From Vibrio taketomensis (lineage in GTDB: Bacteria > Pseudomonadota > Gammaproteobacteria > Enterobacterales > Vibrionaceae), in NCBI RefSeq assembly GCF_009938165.1, contig NZ_AP019650.1, forward strand, positions 744,001 through 808,000: a DNA stretch of 64,000 nt. Reading direction: 5' to 3'. Shown here piece by piece: positions 52,993 through 61,961 of this stretch. The notes below the pieces were generated by a model. It was given only the letters and a program-made list of their open reading frames with translations, did no database searches and had not been told where the DNA came from. The translations under genes and the position numbers were made by a program. Positions within the stretch are counted from its first letter, which is position 1. The number at the start of each line of letters is the position of its first letter.

Positions 52993-55345
52993 ATGAATTT
53001 ACGCAAACTTTTTGTCTTGGGTCTTGTGACCATTTTTGCTGGATGCGCAACTTATGCTGGTTTGAATTACGACCAGCTTTTCGGTAAGCAGCAGGTACGA
53101 GAGCGACGTGTCGCTCTTGACACACCACAAAGTAACTTTTTCGAAAATGACGTGAAACCGATTATTGATAATCGTTGCGTTGTTTGTCATGCCTGTTATG
53201 ACGCCCCGTGCCAATTGAAACTGGGGTCTGTTGAAGGTATCGACCGTGGCGCAAGAGTTGGTGTACCAAGGAACCCGACTGACCGCCGCCACCCCAACAC
53301 GCTTGTTTGAAGATGCCCAGACTACAGACCAATGGCGTCTGCTTGGCTTTCATCCAGTGTTAAACGAACGGGATCAAAACTCAACGGCCAATATTGAAGC
53401 CGGACTGGTTGCACGCCTTTTAGCGCAAAAAGAGCAACACCCGCAACCGGATCAAGTGCAATTAGAAGGTTTTGACTTCTCAATTGATCGCGAACAAGTC
53501 TGTCCAACGATTGAGGAACTGGATAAATACCAGCAAGATTACCCAACTTGGGGGATGCCTTATGGGATGCCTAATCTATCAAGTAGCGAATACAACACGC
53601 TCACTAACTGGCTAGATAAAGGTGCCATCATGAGCGCACCGATTCCACTTACGCTTGAGCAACAAGCACTAGTTAATGAGTATGAAGCGTTATTAAATGG
53701 CGATACGCTAAAACACCGCTTAGTTGCCCGCTATGTGTATGAACATCTGTATCTATCTCATTTGTACTTCTCTGAGTTAGAACAGCCTCGACCTCGCTTC
53801 TTTACACTGGTGCGATCTGCAACACCTCCAGGCGAGCCTGTCAAACGCATTGCCACACGCCGCCCTTATGACGACCCAATGGTAGAGCGAGTTTACTATC
53901 GCATTATTCCAGAACAAGAAACCATCGTTGATAAAACGCATATGCCGTTTGCACTTAATGCCAAACGCATTGCCGATTGGAAACAATGGTTTTTTGGTCA
54001 AAACTATCAAGTGACACAACTGCCTAGTTACGCACCCGATGTCGCTGCGAACCCGATGACAGCGTTCATTGACCTACCAGTAAAAGCACGCTTTAAGTTT
54101 ATGCTCGATAATGCGCAAAACACGGTGGCGGCTTACATCAAAGGCCCTGTATGTCGTGGCCAGTTGGCACTGAATGTTATCAATGATCGATTCTGGGTAT
54201 TTTTCTTAGACCCAGATAAGAGCGATATTCCAGCCGTGAATGAGTTTTATCGCTCACAAGCCGATAACTTAAAACTGCCCGGCGAGCTAGAAAGCAACAC
54301 ACTACCGGTAACAAACTGGGTGAAATTTTCACGCCAACAAGCACGCTACCTTGAAGCGAAATCAGAGTTTATTAACCAGTATTTCAAAAATGGTAAACAC
54401 CTAACGACCGATATCATTTGGGACGGTAACGGCAGCAACCCAAATGCGGCGCTTACTATCTTCCGCCATTTTGACAGTGCATCCGTGGTACGTGGCATGG
54501 TCGGTACACCACCTAAAACCGCTTGGGTATTGGATTATGCGCTACTTGAGCGTATTCACTATCTGTTGGTCGCTGGATTTGACGTCTATGGTAACTTCGG
54601 TCACCAATTGATGACTCGCATGTTTATGGACTTTTTACGCCTTGAAGGGGAAAGTAACTTTGTTGCACTCTTGCCGCTCAATGTTCGCCATAAAGTCCAG
54701 TCAAGTTGGTATAAAGATCAAAGTGCACAACTAAGCGACTATCTGCAACGCAACGTTGAGCCATTTAGTCAACCAACACAGGTGCTCTACTACACCGACC
54801 AACCACAACAAGAGCTGTACCAGATGCTGAGAACAAAACTAGCTCCGGTACTCAATGATCGTTTTGAGATCGTCGATACGGGATTAAGCGCAGAGAATGA
54901 AGCACAACTGCGACAAATCGCGACCATCAAAGGGGAAGGTCTACGCCCAATCCCACAAATCATGATGTTGATGATTGAGAGTGATTCCGGCCAAAAACAG
55001 CTGTTCACGCTTTTACACAACAATGCTCATACCAATATCTCAAGCTTGTTTGATGAAGAACGCAACCGTGATTATGCCCATGATGATCTGACTTTAGTGC
55101 GTGGAGTGATCGGCAGCTACCCTGCTGCGTATCTATCCCTCAAAGAAGACCAGATTCCTGAATTGGTCAAAATGCTTAAAAATATGCAAAGCGAAGACGA
55201 TTACGTCAAACTATTGGATGCATTCGCAATTCGCCGCAGCAACCCTGCATTTTGGTCATTCAGCGATAGTGTTCATCGTTGGTACAGACAAGATCAGCCT
55301 ATCGAATTTGGTTTGCTTGACTACAATAGATTTGAGAATAGGTAG
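52993..55345 (+). pseudogene. cti: Fatty acid cis/trans isomerase, disrupted by a 2-base frameshift
   Basis: About 783 residues if repaired. Lipoprotein-type signal (FVLGLVTIFAGC) followed by the c-type haem site NRCVVCHACYDAPCQLKLGS, a hallmark of Cti. The long C-terminal part contains YYRIIPEQETIVDKTHMPF, FKFMLDNAQNTVAAYIKGPV, CRGQLALNVINDRFWVFFLD and DIIWDGNGSNPNAALTIFRH. Cti is a periplasmic haem enzyme that turns cis-unsaturated into trans-unsaturated membrane fatty acids under solvent or heat stress. The frame breaks near 53251 after GIDRGA; restoring one GC to the GCGC run gives RGAQELVYQGTRL. So the lesion is a two-base loss in a dinucleotide run, either a consensus error or a recent mutation. 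Start ATG 52993. Confidence 0.88.
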
Positions 55346-55383
55346 AAATCGTTCATCCTTCTTCCCTATTTCAGGAGGTGTGT

Positions 55384-55569
55384 ATGAATACCAAAGACAG
55401 GATTCGCGCAATAGAGCAGCAAATTTACGTCGCATGCTCCGAAGGTGATTACGACACACTCAACATGCTCGAGCATCAGCTTGAGATGTTGCGCAGTAGA
55501 GCTGAGTATCCTTTTGATGACGACCCTTATGCGCCAGAAGGGAAAATATTCCCTGACGAAGAATGGTAA
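55384..55569 (+). CDS. Small acidic conserved-type protein (61 aa)
   Basis: 61 residues. Start ATG 55384 follows a very strong AGGAGGT site five bases away, which supports real translation. Sequence features: an N-terminal helix (KDRIRAIEQQIYVACSEGD) and LNMLEHQLEMLRSRA likely form a short coiled coil, followed by an acidic Pro/Asp-rich end (DDDPYAPEGKIFPDEEW). I do not recognise a function. It sits 38 bases after cti and is followed by a good terminator, so it may be cotranscribed with cti. Confidence 0.7.
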   Translation: MNTKDRIRAIEQQIYVACSEGDYDTLNMLEHQLEMLRSRAEYPFDDDPYAPEGKIFPDEEW

Positions 55570-55595
55570 ACTCGCTTTACTCGCAGTCCAATTTC

Positions 55596-55617
55596 AAGCC
55601 CCTCTTTTGGGGCTTTT
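55596..55617 (+). terminator. Intrinsic terminator after the 61-aa protein gene
   Basis: 7-bp stem AAGCCCC / GGGGCTT with a T-rich loop and TTTATTTTAT tail, about 27 bases past the stop. Confidence 0.8.
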
Positions 55618-55753
55618 ATTTTATCTCTGGAAAACAGAACGTTACTGTTTTTCGATTCTATTTCTGACTAAAACAGTCAGTTTTAGCTTGTCTATCCGAC
55701 GGCGAACGAGCATAGTAGCTGCTCTTCTTGGACACTGTGCTACAAACTAATCC

Positions 55754-55801
55754 TTTACAAAGCACTTTTTGGCGCTATCATTCTTGCGCAAACGTTTGCT
55801 T
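55754..55801 (+). promoter_or_regulatory. fhs promoter with overlapping PurR-like operator
   Basis: -35 TTTACA (55754-55759) and -10 TATCAT (55776-55781) with a 16-base spacer, each one mismatch from consensus. Directly after the -10, at 55786-55801, lies GCGCAAACGTTTGCTT, whose 12-bp core GCAAACGTTTGC is a perfect palindrome and matches the PurR box ACGCAAACGTTTGCGT in 14 of 16 positions. Binding there would cover the transcription start. Fits purine repression of a one-carbon gene. Confidence 0.65.
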
Positions 55802-55831
55802 GTCCAATTTTTCTGCATATTTGAGGGTTTT

Positions 55832-57580
55832 ATGCTGTCGGATATTGATATTTGTCGAACTACTTCTTTGTCACCAATTGATGACATCGCCACGCAAGCC
55901 GGGCTGCTAAATGGTGAATTCCATAGCCAAGGGAAATACAAAGCCAAAGTTTCCCTTCACTGTCTTGAACGTCTGCAACACAATCTGGTCGGTAAATTGG
56001 TTGTCGTTACCGCCATTACCCCTACCCCTCTGGGTGAAGGAAAAACAGTAACAACGATTGGCCTTGCACAAGGTCTTGCTAAGCTTTCTCACTCTGTGAT
56101 GGCCTGTATTCGCCAACCATCGATGGGCCCGGTATTTGGAGTGAAAGGTGGTGCTGCAGGAGGCGGATATTCACAAGTTGCGCCGATGGAAGAGCTTAAT
56201 CTGCACCTAACTGGTGATATTCACGCCGTCACCGCAGCCCATAACCTTGCCGCCGCCGCCATCGATGCGCGTATTTACCATGAGCAACGTAAAGGGTATG
56301 AAGACTTTGAGCAACGTTCTGGCTTAAAGTCACTGAAAATCGACCCTAAACGTGTCGTGTGGAAACGCGTGATGGACCACAACGACCGAGCACTACGCAT
56401 GGTCACCGTTGGTCGCAATGAACTAGGTAAAGATCTCAACGGTTTTGAACGTGAGGATGGTTTTGATATTTCAGCGGCATCCGAGCTGATGGCGATTCTT
56501 GCCCTTTCTGAAAACCTGAAAGATTTGCGTCAACGTATTGGACGTATCGTGGTTGCTTACTCAACCGACGGCAAGCCTATAACTACCGAAGACTTGCAAG
56601 TTGCAGGCGCAATGGCCGTCAGCATGCGTGAATCGATTGAACCGACATTAATGCAAACCCTTGAGGGCGTGCCAACTCTTATTCACGCAGGCCCATTTGC
56701 TAACATCGCTCATGGCAACTCTTCGATTATTGCCGACAACATCGCCACTCGTTTAGCCGACTACACCGTGACAGAAGGCGGTTTTGGCTCTGATATGGGT
56801 TTTGAGAAAGCGTGCAATATTAAAGCGCAAGTCTCTGGGAAAGCGCCAGATTGTGCGGTGATTGTTGCAACCTTACGTGGGCTTAAAGCCAACTCTGGTT
56901 TATACGATCTAAAACCGGGACAAGCGATTCCCGATTCACTTTTTGCCGATGATGATAAAGCATTGGAAGCGGGCTTTGCTAACCTACAATGGCACATTGA
57001 AAACGTGGCGAAATATGGTATTCCTGCCGTAGTGGCAATTAACCGTTTCCCGCAAGACAGTGAACATGAACTGGCGAAACTACAAAGCATGATTGAAGCA
57101 CTACCTCACAACGTTGAAGTTGCACTCAGTGAAGGTTTTGCCAAAGGTGGTAAAGGCACTGTGACACTGGCAGAAAAAGTCGTCAAGCAGTGTGCAAAAC
57201 CATCGCAATTTAAGCCGCTTTATCAGTTCTCACAAACCACGGAAGAAAAACTGATGGCTGTGGCGGAAGTGGGCTATGGTGCATCCAGTGTGACGCTAAG
57301 CTACCAAGCAAGACATCAACTTGAAGAGTATCAAAAACAAGGCTTTGATAACCTTGCTGTGTGTTTAGCCAAAACACCGCTGTCTATCTCAACTGACGGC
57401 AGCATCAAAGGCGCACCAACAAAATTCAACGTGCCGATTCGCGAGCTCAAACTCTGTGCAGGCGCAGGGTTTATCTATGCTTTGTGTGGCAACGTACTGA
57501 CCATGCCAGGTTTGCCAGAAAAGCCAGCCTTTATGCACTTAGATTTAGACGACGAAGGCAATATCATCGGTCTAAGTTAA
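55832..57580 (+). CDS. fhs: Formate--tetrahydrofolate ligase
   Basis: 582 residues. ATG 55832 has GAGGG upstream; a longer frame from 55769 would run through the promoter and operator, so I reject it. The ATP-binding loop [20 protein letters not shown] is intact, with [20 protein letters not shown] and [20 protein letters not shown] following and [16 protein letters not shown] in the middle. The enzyme joins formate to tetrahydrofolate using ATP to give 10-formyl-THF for purine synthesis. Length is slightly above the usual 555-560 residues because of the N-terminus. Single-gene unit with its own promoter and terminator; PurR control is likely. Confidence 0.95.
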   Translation: MLSDIDICRTTSLSPIDDIATQAGLLNGEFHSQGKYKAKVSLHCLERLQHNLVGKLVVVTAITPTPLGEGKTVTTIGLAQGLAKLSHSVMACIRQPSMGPVFGVKGGAAGGGYSQVAPMEELNLHLTGDIHAVTAAHNLAAAAIDARIYHEQRKGYEDFEQRSGLKSLKIDPKRVVWKRVMDHNDRALRMVTVGRNELGKDLNGFEREDGFDISAASELMAILALSENLKDLRQRIGRIVVAYSTDGKPITTEDLQVAGAMAVSMRESIEPTLMQTLEGVPTLIHAGPFANIAHGNSSIIADNIATRLADYTVTEGGFGSDMGFEKACNIKAQVSGKAPDCAVIVATLRGLKANSGLYDLKPGQAIPDSLFADDDKALEAGFANLQWHIENVAKYGIPAVVAINRFPQDSEHELAKLQSMIEALPHNVEVALSEGFAKGGKGTVTLAEKVVKQCAKPSQFKPLYQFSQTTEEKLMAVAEVGYGASSVTLSYQARHQLEEYQKQGFDNLAVCLAKTPLSISTDGSIKGAPTKFNVPIRELKLCAGAGFIYALCGNVLTMPGLPEKPAFMHLDLDDEGNIIGLS

Positions 57581-57603
57581 TTGCGTCACTAAAAAACAAA
57601 CTG

Positions 57604-57632
57604 AAAAGCCGAGGTTACGTATCTCGGCTTTT
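57604..57632 (+). terminator. Intrinsic terminator of fhs
   Basis: 10-bp stem AAAAGCCGAG / CTCGGCTTTT with a nine-base loop, 23 bases past the stop. Confidence 0.8.
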
Positions 57633-57700
57633 GTTTCATCTCTGCGTTTAGCGCAGTAGTTATTAAGCAACAGCTTTAACTATCTTTTGTTAGGAAATCC

Positions 57701-58414
57701 CTATCCTAATTTCTGGCACTTGATAAATATGAAGTTGGGATTTTTCGACAGGTAATCATAGCGTTCGTGGTCCAAAAGCTTCACCTCTTCGTCCACTTCG
57801 CCTTCTGACAGTGCGGTAATCACCATGCCATTTTTTGTAATTGCATTGGTAATCTCACTCAATGAACGGCGATAAAATTTAACCTCAACCGGCTCGCCAA
57901 TCGTGTTCCATTCTTCTTGTACAAGTTCACGTTCAAAATAATTTCCGGACGTAGAGCATTCAAAATCAGCAAATGGATGGTGGGTGGAAAACACAAAACT
58001 GCCACCTGTTTTTAGCACTCTTTGAACATCACCAAATAGCGGATTCAAGTCCTTTAAGTAGTGCACCATCAAAGGTGAGATCACCAAATCATACTGGCCA
58101 TCTAACTCAGACGGCAGCCCTTGATTAAGGTCTTGCGCATAAGCCGTCACTCGATCCTTATGCTGATTCATTTTGCTAAGTACGATATCAACCATCTCTT
58201 GTGCGTAATCAATACAGGTAATTTGGTTCGCTCCTTGAGCCAACAAGTATTGTGCGTACACCCCAGAACCACACCCAAGATCCAACACATTAAGGTTTTC
58301 AATGTTTGGCAACATTGCTTGTAAAGTGGGTCTCTCGAGATGCGCATTGTAGATATTGTCTTGCACAGCCTCATCGTATTGAGTAGCAAAGGTGGAATAC
58401 ATCGGTGATTTCAT
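57701..58414 (-). CDS. Class I SAM-dependent methyltransferase
   Basis: 237 residues. Motif I is NVLDLGCGSGVYAQYLLAQG and the acidic end of strand 2 is ITCIDYAQEMVD. The following DLVISPLMVHYLKDLNPLFG and VLKTGGSFVFSTHHPFADFE complete the Methyltransf_11-type core. Substrate unknown; small-molecule rather than nucleic-acid methylation is more likely for this form. ATG 58414 has no good ribosome-binding site; ATG 58402 (MYSTFATQYD) is an alternative. Convergent with fhs and divergent from the msrAB gene. Confidence 0.82.
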   Translation of the reverse strand: MKSPMYSTFATQYDEAVQDNIYNAHLERPTLQAMLPNIENLNVLDLGCGSGVYAQYLLAQGANQITCIDYAQEMVDIVLSKMNQHKDRVTAYAQDLNQGLPSELDGQYDLVISPLMVHYLKDLNPLFGDVQRVLKTGGSFVFSTHHPFADFECSTSGNYFERELVQEEWNTIGEPVEVKFYRRSLSEITNAITKNGMVITALSEGEVDEEVKLLDHERYDYLSKNPNFIFIKCQKLG

Positions 58415-58620
58415 TAAGCAGGCAACCTAACACTATGAATTTGGGTAATTATCGCAAAGCTTTTAAGCATAGCAAGTCACAATCTCATTCATTGAGTAAT
58501 GCCGCACTGTTCTCTCTTTAAACCGTTAGTTGATCCTTTTACGTAACAAGTAACAACGAAATTTTTTTGGATTAAGACCGTTCTTGTGTAACAGAGACAT
58601 AGGAATTAGACGAGGTCGCT

Positions 58621-59757
58621 ATGAAATCAAAGCTGTATTTTTTATTTCCCCTACTCACTGTGGTGTTGATTGCTGCATCATTTGTAGGGCGAGCCAACGA
58701 CACATCACAAAATCAATCTAGTGATGGCAAAACTGAAGTAGCGACTTTAGCTGGCGGCTGTTTTTGGTGCACTGAAGCAGATTTGGAGAAGCTTCCCGGC
58801 GTGATCGATGTGGTTTCAGGCTATGCCGGTGGCGAAATTGAAAATCCTACTTACAAGCAAGTCGCCTCCGGTAAAACCGAGCATATTGAGGTAATTCAGG
58901 TCACCTTTGACCCAAATCAAGTCAGCTATGAACAAGTTCTCGATCACTTCTTCCGTCATATTGACCCAACTGACGATCACGGTTCATTTGTCGACCGCGG
59001 ACCGCAATATCGCCCTGCAATTTTCTACCATAATGCCAAGCAACAACAAATCGCACAAAACTTTATGGCGGAGATTGATGCTCTCGGGGTATTTAAGCAG
59101 CCGTTAAAAACCGAGTTACTGCCGTTCAAACAGTTCTGGGTTGCAGAAGATTACCACCAAGATTACTACAAGCGTAATTCAGTTCGATATAAGTATTATC
59201 GCTACTCGTCTGGCCGTGATAGCTACCTTGACTCAATATTTGGGGAAGATCGAAAAGCGACCCCGGTCACCTTGCGCCAAATGATTGATCAACAAAAATC
59301 GGCAGCGAATGGCAAAACATACACCAAACCATCTGATGCCCAAATCCGTAAGAACCTGACTGAACTGCAATATTACGTCACGCAAGAAGACGGCACAGAG
59401 AGAGCTTTCAACAATGAATACTGGGATAACAAAGCGGAAGGCATTTATGTCGACGTAGTGTCTGGAGAGCCGCTCTTTTCATCGACCGACAAATACCGTT
59501 CTGGAACGGGTTGGCCAAGCTTTACCAAGCCGATCAACGATGAGTATGTGGTAACACAAACTGACTTTAAACTGTTTTATCCACGAACCGAAGTGCGCAG
59601 TCGCTATGCAGACTCTCATCTTGGTCACGTATTTGAAGACGGACCAAAACCAACCGGACTGCGCTACTGTATGAACTCTGCAGCAATGCGCTTTATTGCC
59701 AAAGAGGATATGAAAAAAGAAGGTTACGGAGATTATCTTTACTTGTTTGAAGGTTAG
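58621..59757 (+). CDS. msrAB: Exported MsrA-MsrB fusion, methionine sulfoxide reductase
   Basis: 378 residues. A signal-anchor at the N-terminus ([19 protein letters not shown]) is followed by MsrA (residues about 40-195) with the catalytic motif [15 protein letters not shown] and [17 protein letters not shown]. MsrB follows (about 225-370) with [20 protein letters not shown] and the catalytic Cys in [14 protein letters not shown]. The zinc CxxC pairs are absent, as in many fused forms. The two halves reduce the S and R epimers of methionine sulfoxide; export suggests repair of periplasmic or surface proteins. Start ATG 58621 has GAGG upstream. Single-gene unit with a very strong terminator. 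Confidence 0.93.
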   Translation: MKSKLYFLFPLLTVVLIAASFVGRANDTSQNQSSDGKTEVATLAGGCFWCTEADLEKLPGVIDVVSGYAGGEIENPTYKQVASGKTEHIEVIQVTFDPNQVSYEQVLDHFFRHIDPTDDHGSFVDRGPQYRPAIFYHNAKQQQIAQNFMAEIDALGVFKQPLKTELLPFKQFWVAEDYHQDYYKRNSVRYKYYRYSSGRDSYLDSIFGEDRKATPVTLRQMIDQQKSAANGKTYTKPSDAQIRKNLTELQYYVTQEDGTERAFNNEYWDNKAEGIYVDVVSGEPLFSSTDKYRSGTGWPSFTKPINDEYVVTQTDFKLFYPRTEVRSRYADSHLGHVFEDGPKPTGLRYCMNSAAMRFIAKEDMKKEGYGDYLYLFEG

Positions 59758-59802
59758 CACATGCCCTTGAGCTAGCCGTTATTTGGCTAAACTGTCTTTG
59801 CC

Positions 59803-59836
59803 AAGCCCAACAAAATATTGTTGGGCTTTTTTTTGC
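59803..59836 (+). terminator. Intrinsic terminator of msrAB
   Basis: 11-bp perfect stem AAGCCCAACAA / TTGTTGGGCTT with a four-base loop and a run of eight or more T. Confidence 0.9.
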
Positions 59837-59842
59837 AAACAA

Positions 59843-60529
59843 CTACATCACGATGATACCCAGTTGCTCCAACAATTGTACTTGCTGCCAACTGGCAATT
59901 TTAACCCCATGCATATCAACACGAGCGGGGTTTAATCCGGCTAAATCACAATCGCTTAGATCACAATCTCGTATACGGAAATCTCCCCAAATGTCGGCCG
60001 AGAACTCCCCATTACTTAAATCTGAGCCTTGCAACGAAGTTCCTTGTAAATTGGTACCGATCCAGCGATTTTCAAACAGCTCACATTTCTCAATACACAG
60101 GCGTTCCATATTGGCATACGACAAGTTACACCCTGTGATGTAGGCAGAACAAAAATAAACATTATGGCTGATTTGATTGGCAAAGCGCGCTTGAGAGAAA
60201 TTCACGCCTTTCAAATCGCACTGACGAAACTCAATGCAAAAACAGTTGCAACCTACAAACTGACTCATCGACAACTGACAGTTTTTAAAGCTCGCTTCTT
60301 GTAAGTTGGCGTAATGAAAATCACACCCTTCCAACTCACCTTGTTCGATAAAATTGCATTGCTCAAAACTGGTTTCAACCATTTCTGCTCGGCTGAAATC
60401 GCAGTTGAAAAACTTACACTTCACAAATTTAGCGTAGCTCAAATCGCTATTGGCAAAGCTATGATTATCAAATATTTTGTCTTCTATCTGCTGATACGTC
60501 AGGTTTTGATTTTGGATGTTACTTGGCAT
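59843..60529 (-). CDS. qnr: Qnr-family pentapeptide repeat protein
   Basis: 228 residues from ATG 60529. Tandem pentapeptides of the A(D/N)LxF type form the right-handed beta-helix that mimics DNA and shields gyrase and topoisomerase IV from quinolones. The Qnr signature is clear: FIEQGELEGCDFHYANLQEA, then SFKNCQLSMSQFVGCNCF, QISHNVYFCSAYITGCNLSY, then CELFENRWIGTNLQGTSL and the C-terminal WQQVQLLEQLGIIV. It resembles chromosomal Vibrio Qnr/QnrVC types, with an N-terminus about ten residues longer. It lies 18 bases after the DUF5680 gene, so the two share a transcript under a LexA-box promoter. Likely a native chromosomal gene, as no mobile element is nearby. Confidence 0.92.
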   Translation of the reverse strand: MPSNIQNQNLTYQQIEDKIFDNHSFANSDLSYAKFVKCKFFNCDFSRAEMVETSFEQCNFIEQGELEGCDFHYANLQEASFKNCQLSMSQFVGCNCFCIEFRQCDLKGVNFSQARFANQISHNVYFCSAYITGCNLSYANMERLCIEKCELFENRWIGTNLQGTSLQGSDLSNGEFSADIWGDFRIRDCDLSDCDLAGLNPARVDMHGVKIASWQQVQLLEQLGIIVM

Positions 60530-60547
60530 AGGCACGCTCTTTATTTA

Positions 60548-61018
60548 TTAAGGCTTAATGAGGCCGCCGTGGTAGTGTAAGTCATACACTTTACGATTAG
60601 CGAACTCTATCCATTCATAGCCGGTAAATGATGCCACATCGCCCTGATTAGTATCATGATAAATGCCAAGTTCGGTATGATTGACTGAGCTTCCCAAAAA
60701 ATGCCCACTTAAATATAGCTGTCCGAGGCTAGCGAGAATCACTTGCCCGGCTTTCTCTCCATCATACAGTTCAGGTTCTAAAATCTTGCCATAATAGTTC
60801 ATCGCCCAAACTGGCTCATCGTCAAAATACACGACTTCTTGGCCTAAAAAGTCGGTACCACCAAAATAACTATCACGATAACTAAAACGTCCATTGCCAT
60901 AGACGATATCATGAGAACCTAAACGGGATGATTCTCCATGTGGCGCCCTACCGACATAGGAATTGGCTTTCGCTTCGACGATAAACTGGTACAGCTGTTG
61001 ATGAGTAAAAATAGACAT
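60548..61018 (-). CDS. DUF5680 domain protein
   Basis: 156 residues, soluble, no signal peptide. Sequence features of the DUF5680 family: NGRFSYRDSYFGGTDFLGQE, then VVYFDDEPVWAMNYYG, then LYLSGHFLGSS and a C-terminal YEWIEFANRKVYDLHYHGG. Function unknown; the domain often follows an HTH in other proteins, but none is present here. First gene of the pair with qnr. Translation start overlaps a hairpin that contains its ribosome-binding site. SOS co-control with qnr suggests a DNA-damage-related role, by inference only. Confidence 0.82.
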   Translation of the reverse strand: MSIFTHQQLYQFIVEAKANSYVGRAPHGESSRLGSHDIVYGNGRFSYRDSYFGGTDFLGQEVVYFDDEPVWAMNYYGKILEPELYDGEKAGQVILASLGQLYLSGHFLGSSVNHTELGIYHDTNQGDVASFTGYEWIEFANRKVYDLHYHGGLIKP

Positions 61019-61047
61019 ATCTGTGCTCCAACAAATTGAGCACAGAT
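61019..61047 (-). promoter_or_regulatory. Hairpin sequestering the ribosome-binding site of the DUF5680-qnr transcript
   Basis: 10-bp perfect stem ATCTGTGCTC / GAGCACAGAT with a nine-base loop, ending at the base next to the ATG at 61018. The GGAG Shine-Dalgarno lies at the loop-stem junction of the 3' arm. If transcription starts about seven bases after the -10, six to eight base pairs can still form. Confidence 0.5.
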
Positions 61048-61068
61048 TATAACTGTATATAAAAACAG
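61046..61068 (-). promoter_or_regulatory. LexA (SOS) box and -10 element of the DUF5680-qnr operon
   Basis: CTGTATATAAAAACAG at 61053-61068 has the full CTGT-N8-ACAG format of the gammaproteobacterial LexA box with an AT-only centre. A consensus -10 TATAAT (61046-61051, minus strand) follows within two bases, so bound LexA would block the promoter. The layout matches the known SOS control of qnrB-type genes. Confidence 0.75.
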
Positions 61069-61097
61069 TACTTGGAGTTGATTCACGTTATCGCTAA

Positions 61098-61481
61098 TTA
61101 ACCGAAAATTTTGCTCCAAATACTGGGATTGCGCTTATCGTGATATTCTTCTCGAAGCTGATCAATTGTGCGCAATTGTTGCTGCGCCGCATCTAAGTTG
61201 CCTTGCTCTAATTGTTGATTAATCTTGTCGACACTCAGCTTTAAACGGTTAAATCCCTCTTGATAGAGTTCTTGCTTCTCGGATGGGTATGTCGCTTGCT
61301 TTGAGGCATCAAGCAACATAGAAAAACTATCCATCGCATGTTGCATTTCACTAACTGTTTGCGCTTCTGCTGCTTGCTTAAAATCTAGCTTCATTTGCTG
61401 CATCGCTGCTTTCAAGTCGTAATCACTTGCTGCTACCGAACTTGAAAGTAACATAGCTAAAACCAAACCTTTCCTGATCAT
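61098..61481 (-). CDS. cybC: Cytochrome b562 (periplasmic)
   Basis: 127 residues with signal peptide (MIRKGLVLAMLLSSSVAASD). The mature four-helix bundle starts YDLKAAMQQMKLDFKQAAEA, where a Met supplies one axial haem ligand, and ends LRTIDQLREEYHDKRNPS, where His in EEYHDKR supplies the other, as in the E. coli protein. Length fits. It binds non-covalent haem b in the periplasm; physiological role poorly known. It lies upstream of the qnr operon on the same strand but is separated by the LexA-box promoter, and is divergent from zwf. Confidence 0.82.
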   Translation of the reverse strand: MIRKGLVLAMLLSSSVAASDYDLKAAMQQMKLDFKQAAEAQTVSEMQHAMDSFSMLLDASKQATYPSEKQELYQEGFNRLKLSVDKINQQLEQGNLDAAQQQLRTIDQLREEYHDKRNPSIWSKIFG

Positions 61482-61641
61482 TGCTTACCCCTTAATCATT
61501 TTTGTACAATTTATGGGCTAGTTTAATCACATAATTCACTCGGTAGTAAGTCAAATATGCACCTCAATTGCTTCAAGTTTGTCAAACACTACGCTGTTCG
61601 CACCTATACTAAACAGCAGAACAAATACGTGTACACAAAGC

Positions 61642-61657
61642 ACGCAAACGTTTAACA
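61642..61657. promoter_or_regulatory. PurR-like box between cybC and zwf
   Basis: ACGCAAACGTTTAACA matches the PurR box ACGCAAACGTTTGCGT in 12 of 16 positions with a perfect left half. It is 160 bases from cybC and 305 bases from zwf, so the target is unclear. Confidence 0.4.
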
Positions 61658-61786
61658 GGTTGGGTGAGCGGTAATTTACTGATTATTTGAGGGTAATTTT
61701 CACCATGCGAGATTGTTTGGCGAAAAATGAGTTAGATATTAATCAATCAGACTTTTGAAGGTTGATGTAAATCAATTTGTCGTAGA

Positions 61787-61804
61787 CAATACGGCGCCGT
61801 ATTG
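61787..61804 (+). promoter_or_regulatory. 18-bp perfect palindrome upstream of zwf
   Basis: CAATACGGCGCCGTATTG, centre about 166 bases before the zwf start. GC-rich core, no T-run; a candidate operator. Regulator not recognised. Confidence 0.45.
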
Positions 61805-61829
61805 AGTTTTGTCTCAACGAGCTTCGGTT

Positions 61830-61852
61830 TTACCTATCAATCATATAGGTAA
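61830..61852 (+). promoter_or_regulatory. Hairpin in the zwf leader
   Basis: 8-bp stem TTACCTAT / ATAGGTAA with a seven-base loop, about 110 bases upstream of the start. Confidence 0.35.
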
Positions 61853-61961
61853 CGTCGATTTTCAATATTGAGGTGTCGTTGGTAAGGTTGCTTTCCTAAG
61901 AAAAATACTTAAGAAAGCCATCTTTGGCACGCAGTCACTACCTCGTTTTAAGGGAAAGATG

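Larger units (their letters stand above)
61482..61961. other. 480-bp divergent region between cybC and zwf
   Basis: No gene seen. It holds a PurR-like box (61642-61657), an 18-bp perfect palindrome (61787-61804) and a hairpin (61830-61852), listed separately. The length and structure suggest complex control of zwf. Confidence 0.5.

Noticed and set aside
59843..61018. Mobile origin for qnr
   Set aside because: No integron attC, transposase or insertion sequence nearby; neighbours are ordinary Vibrio genes, so a resident chromosomal gene is more likely.
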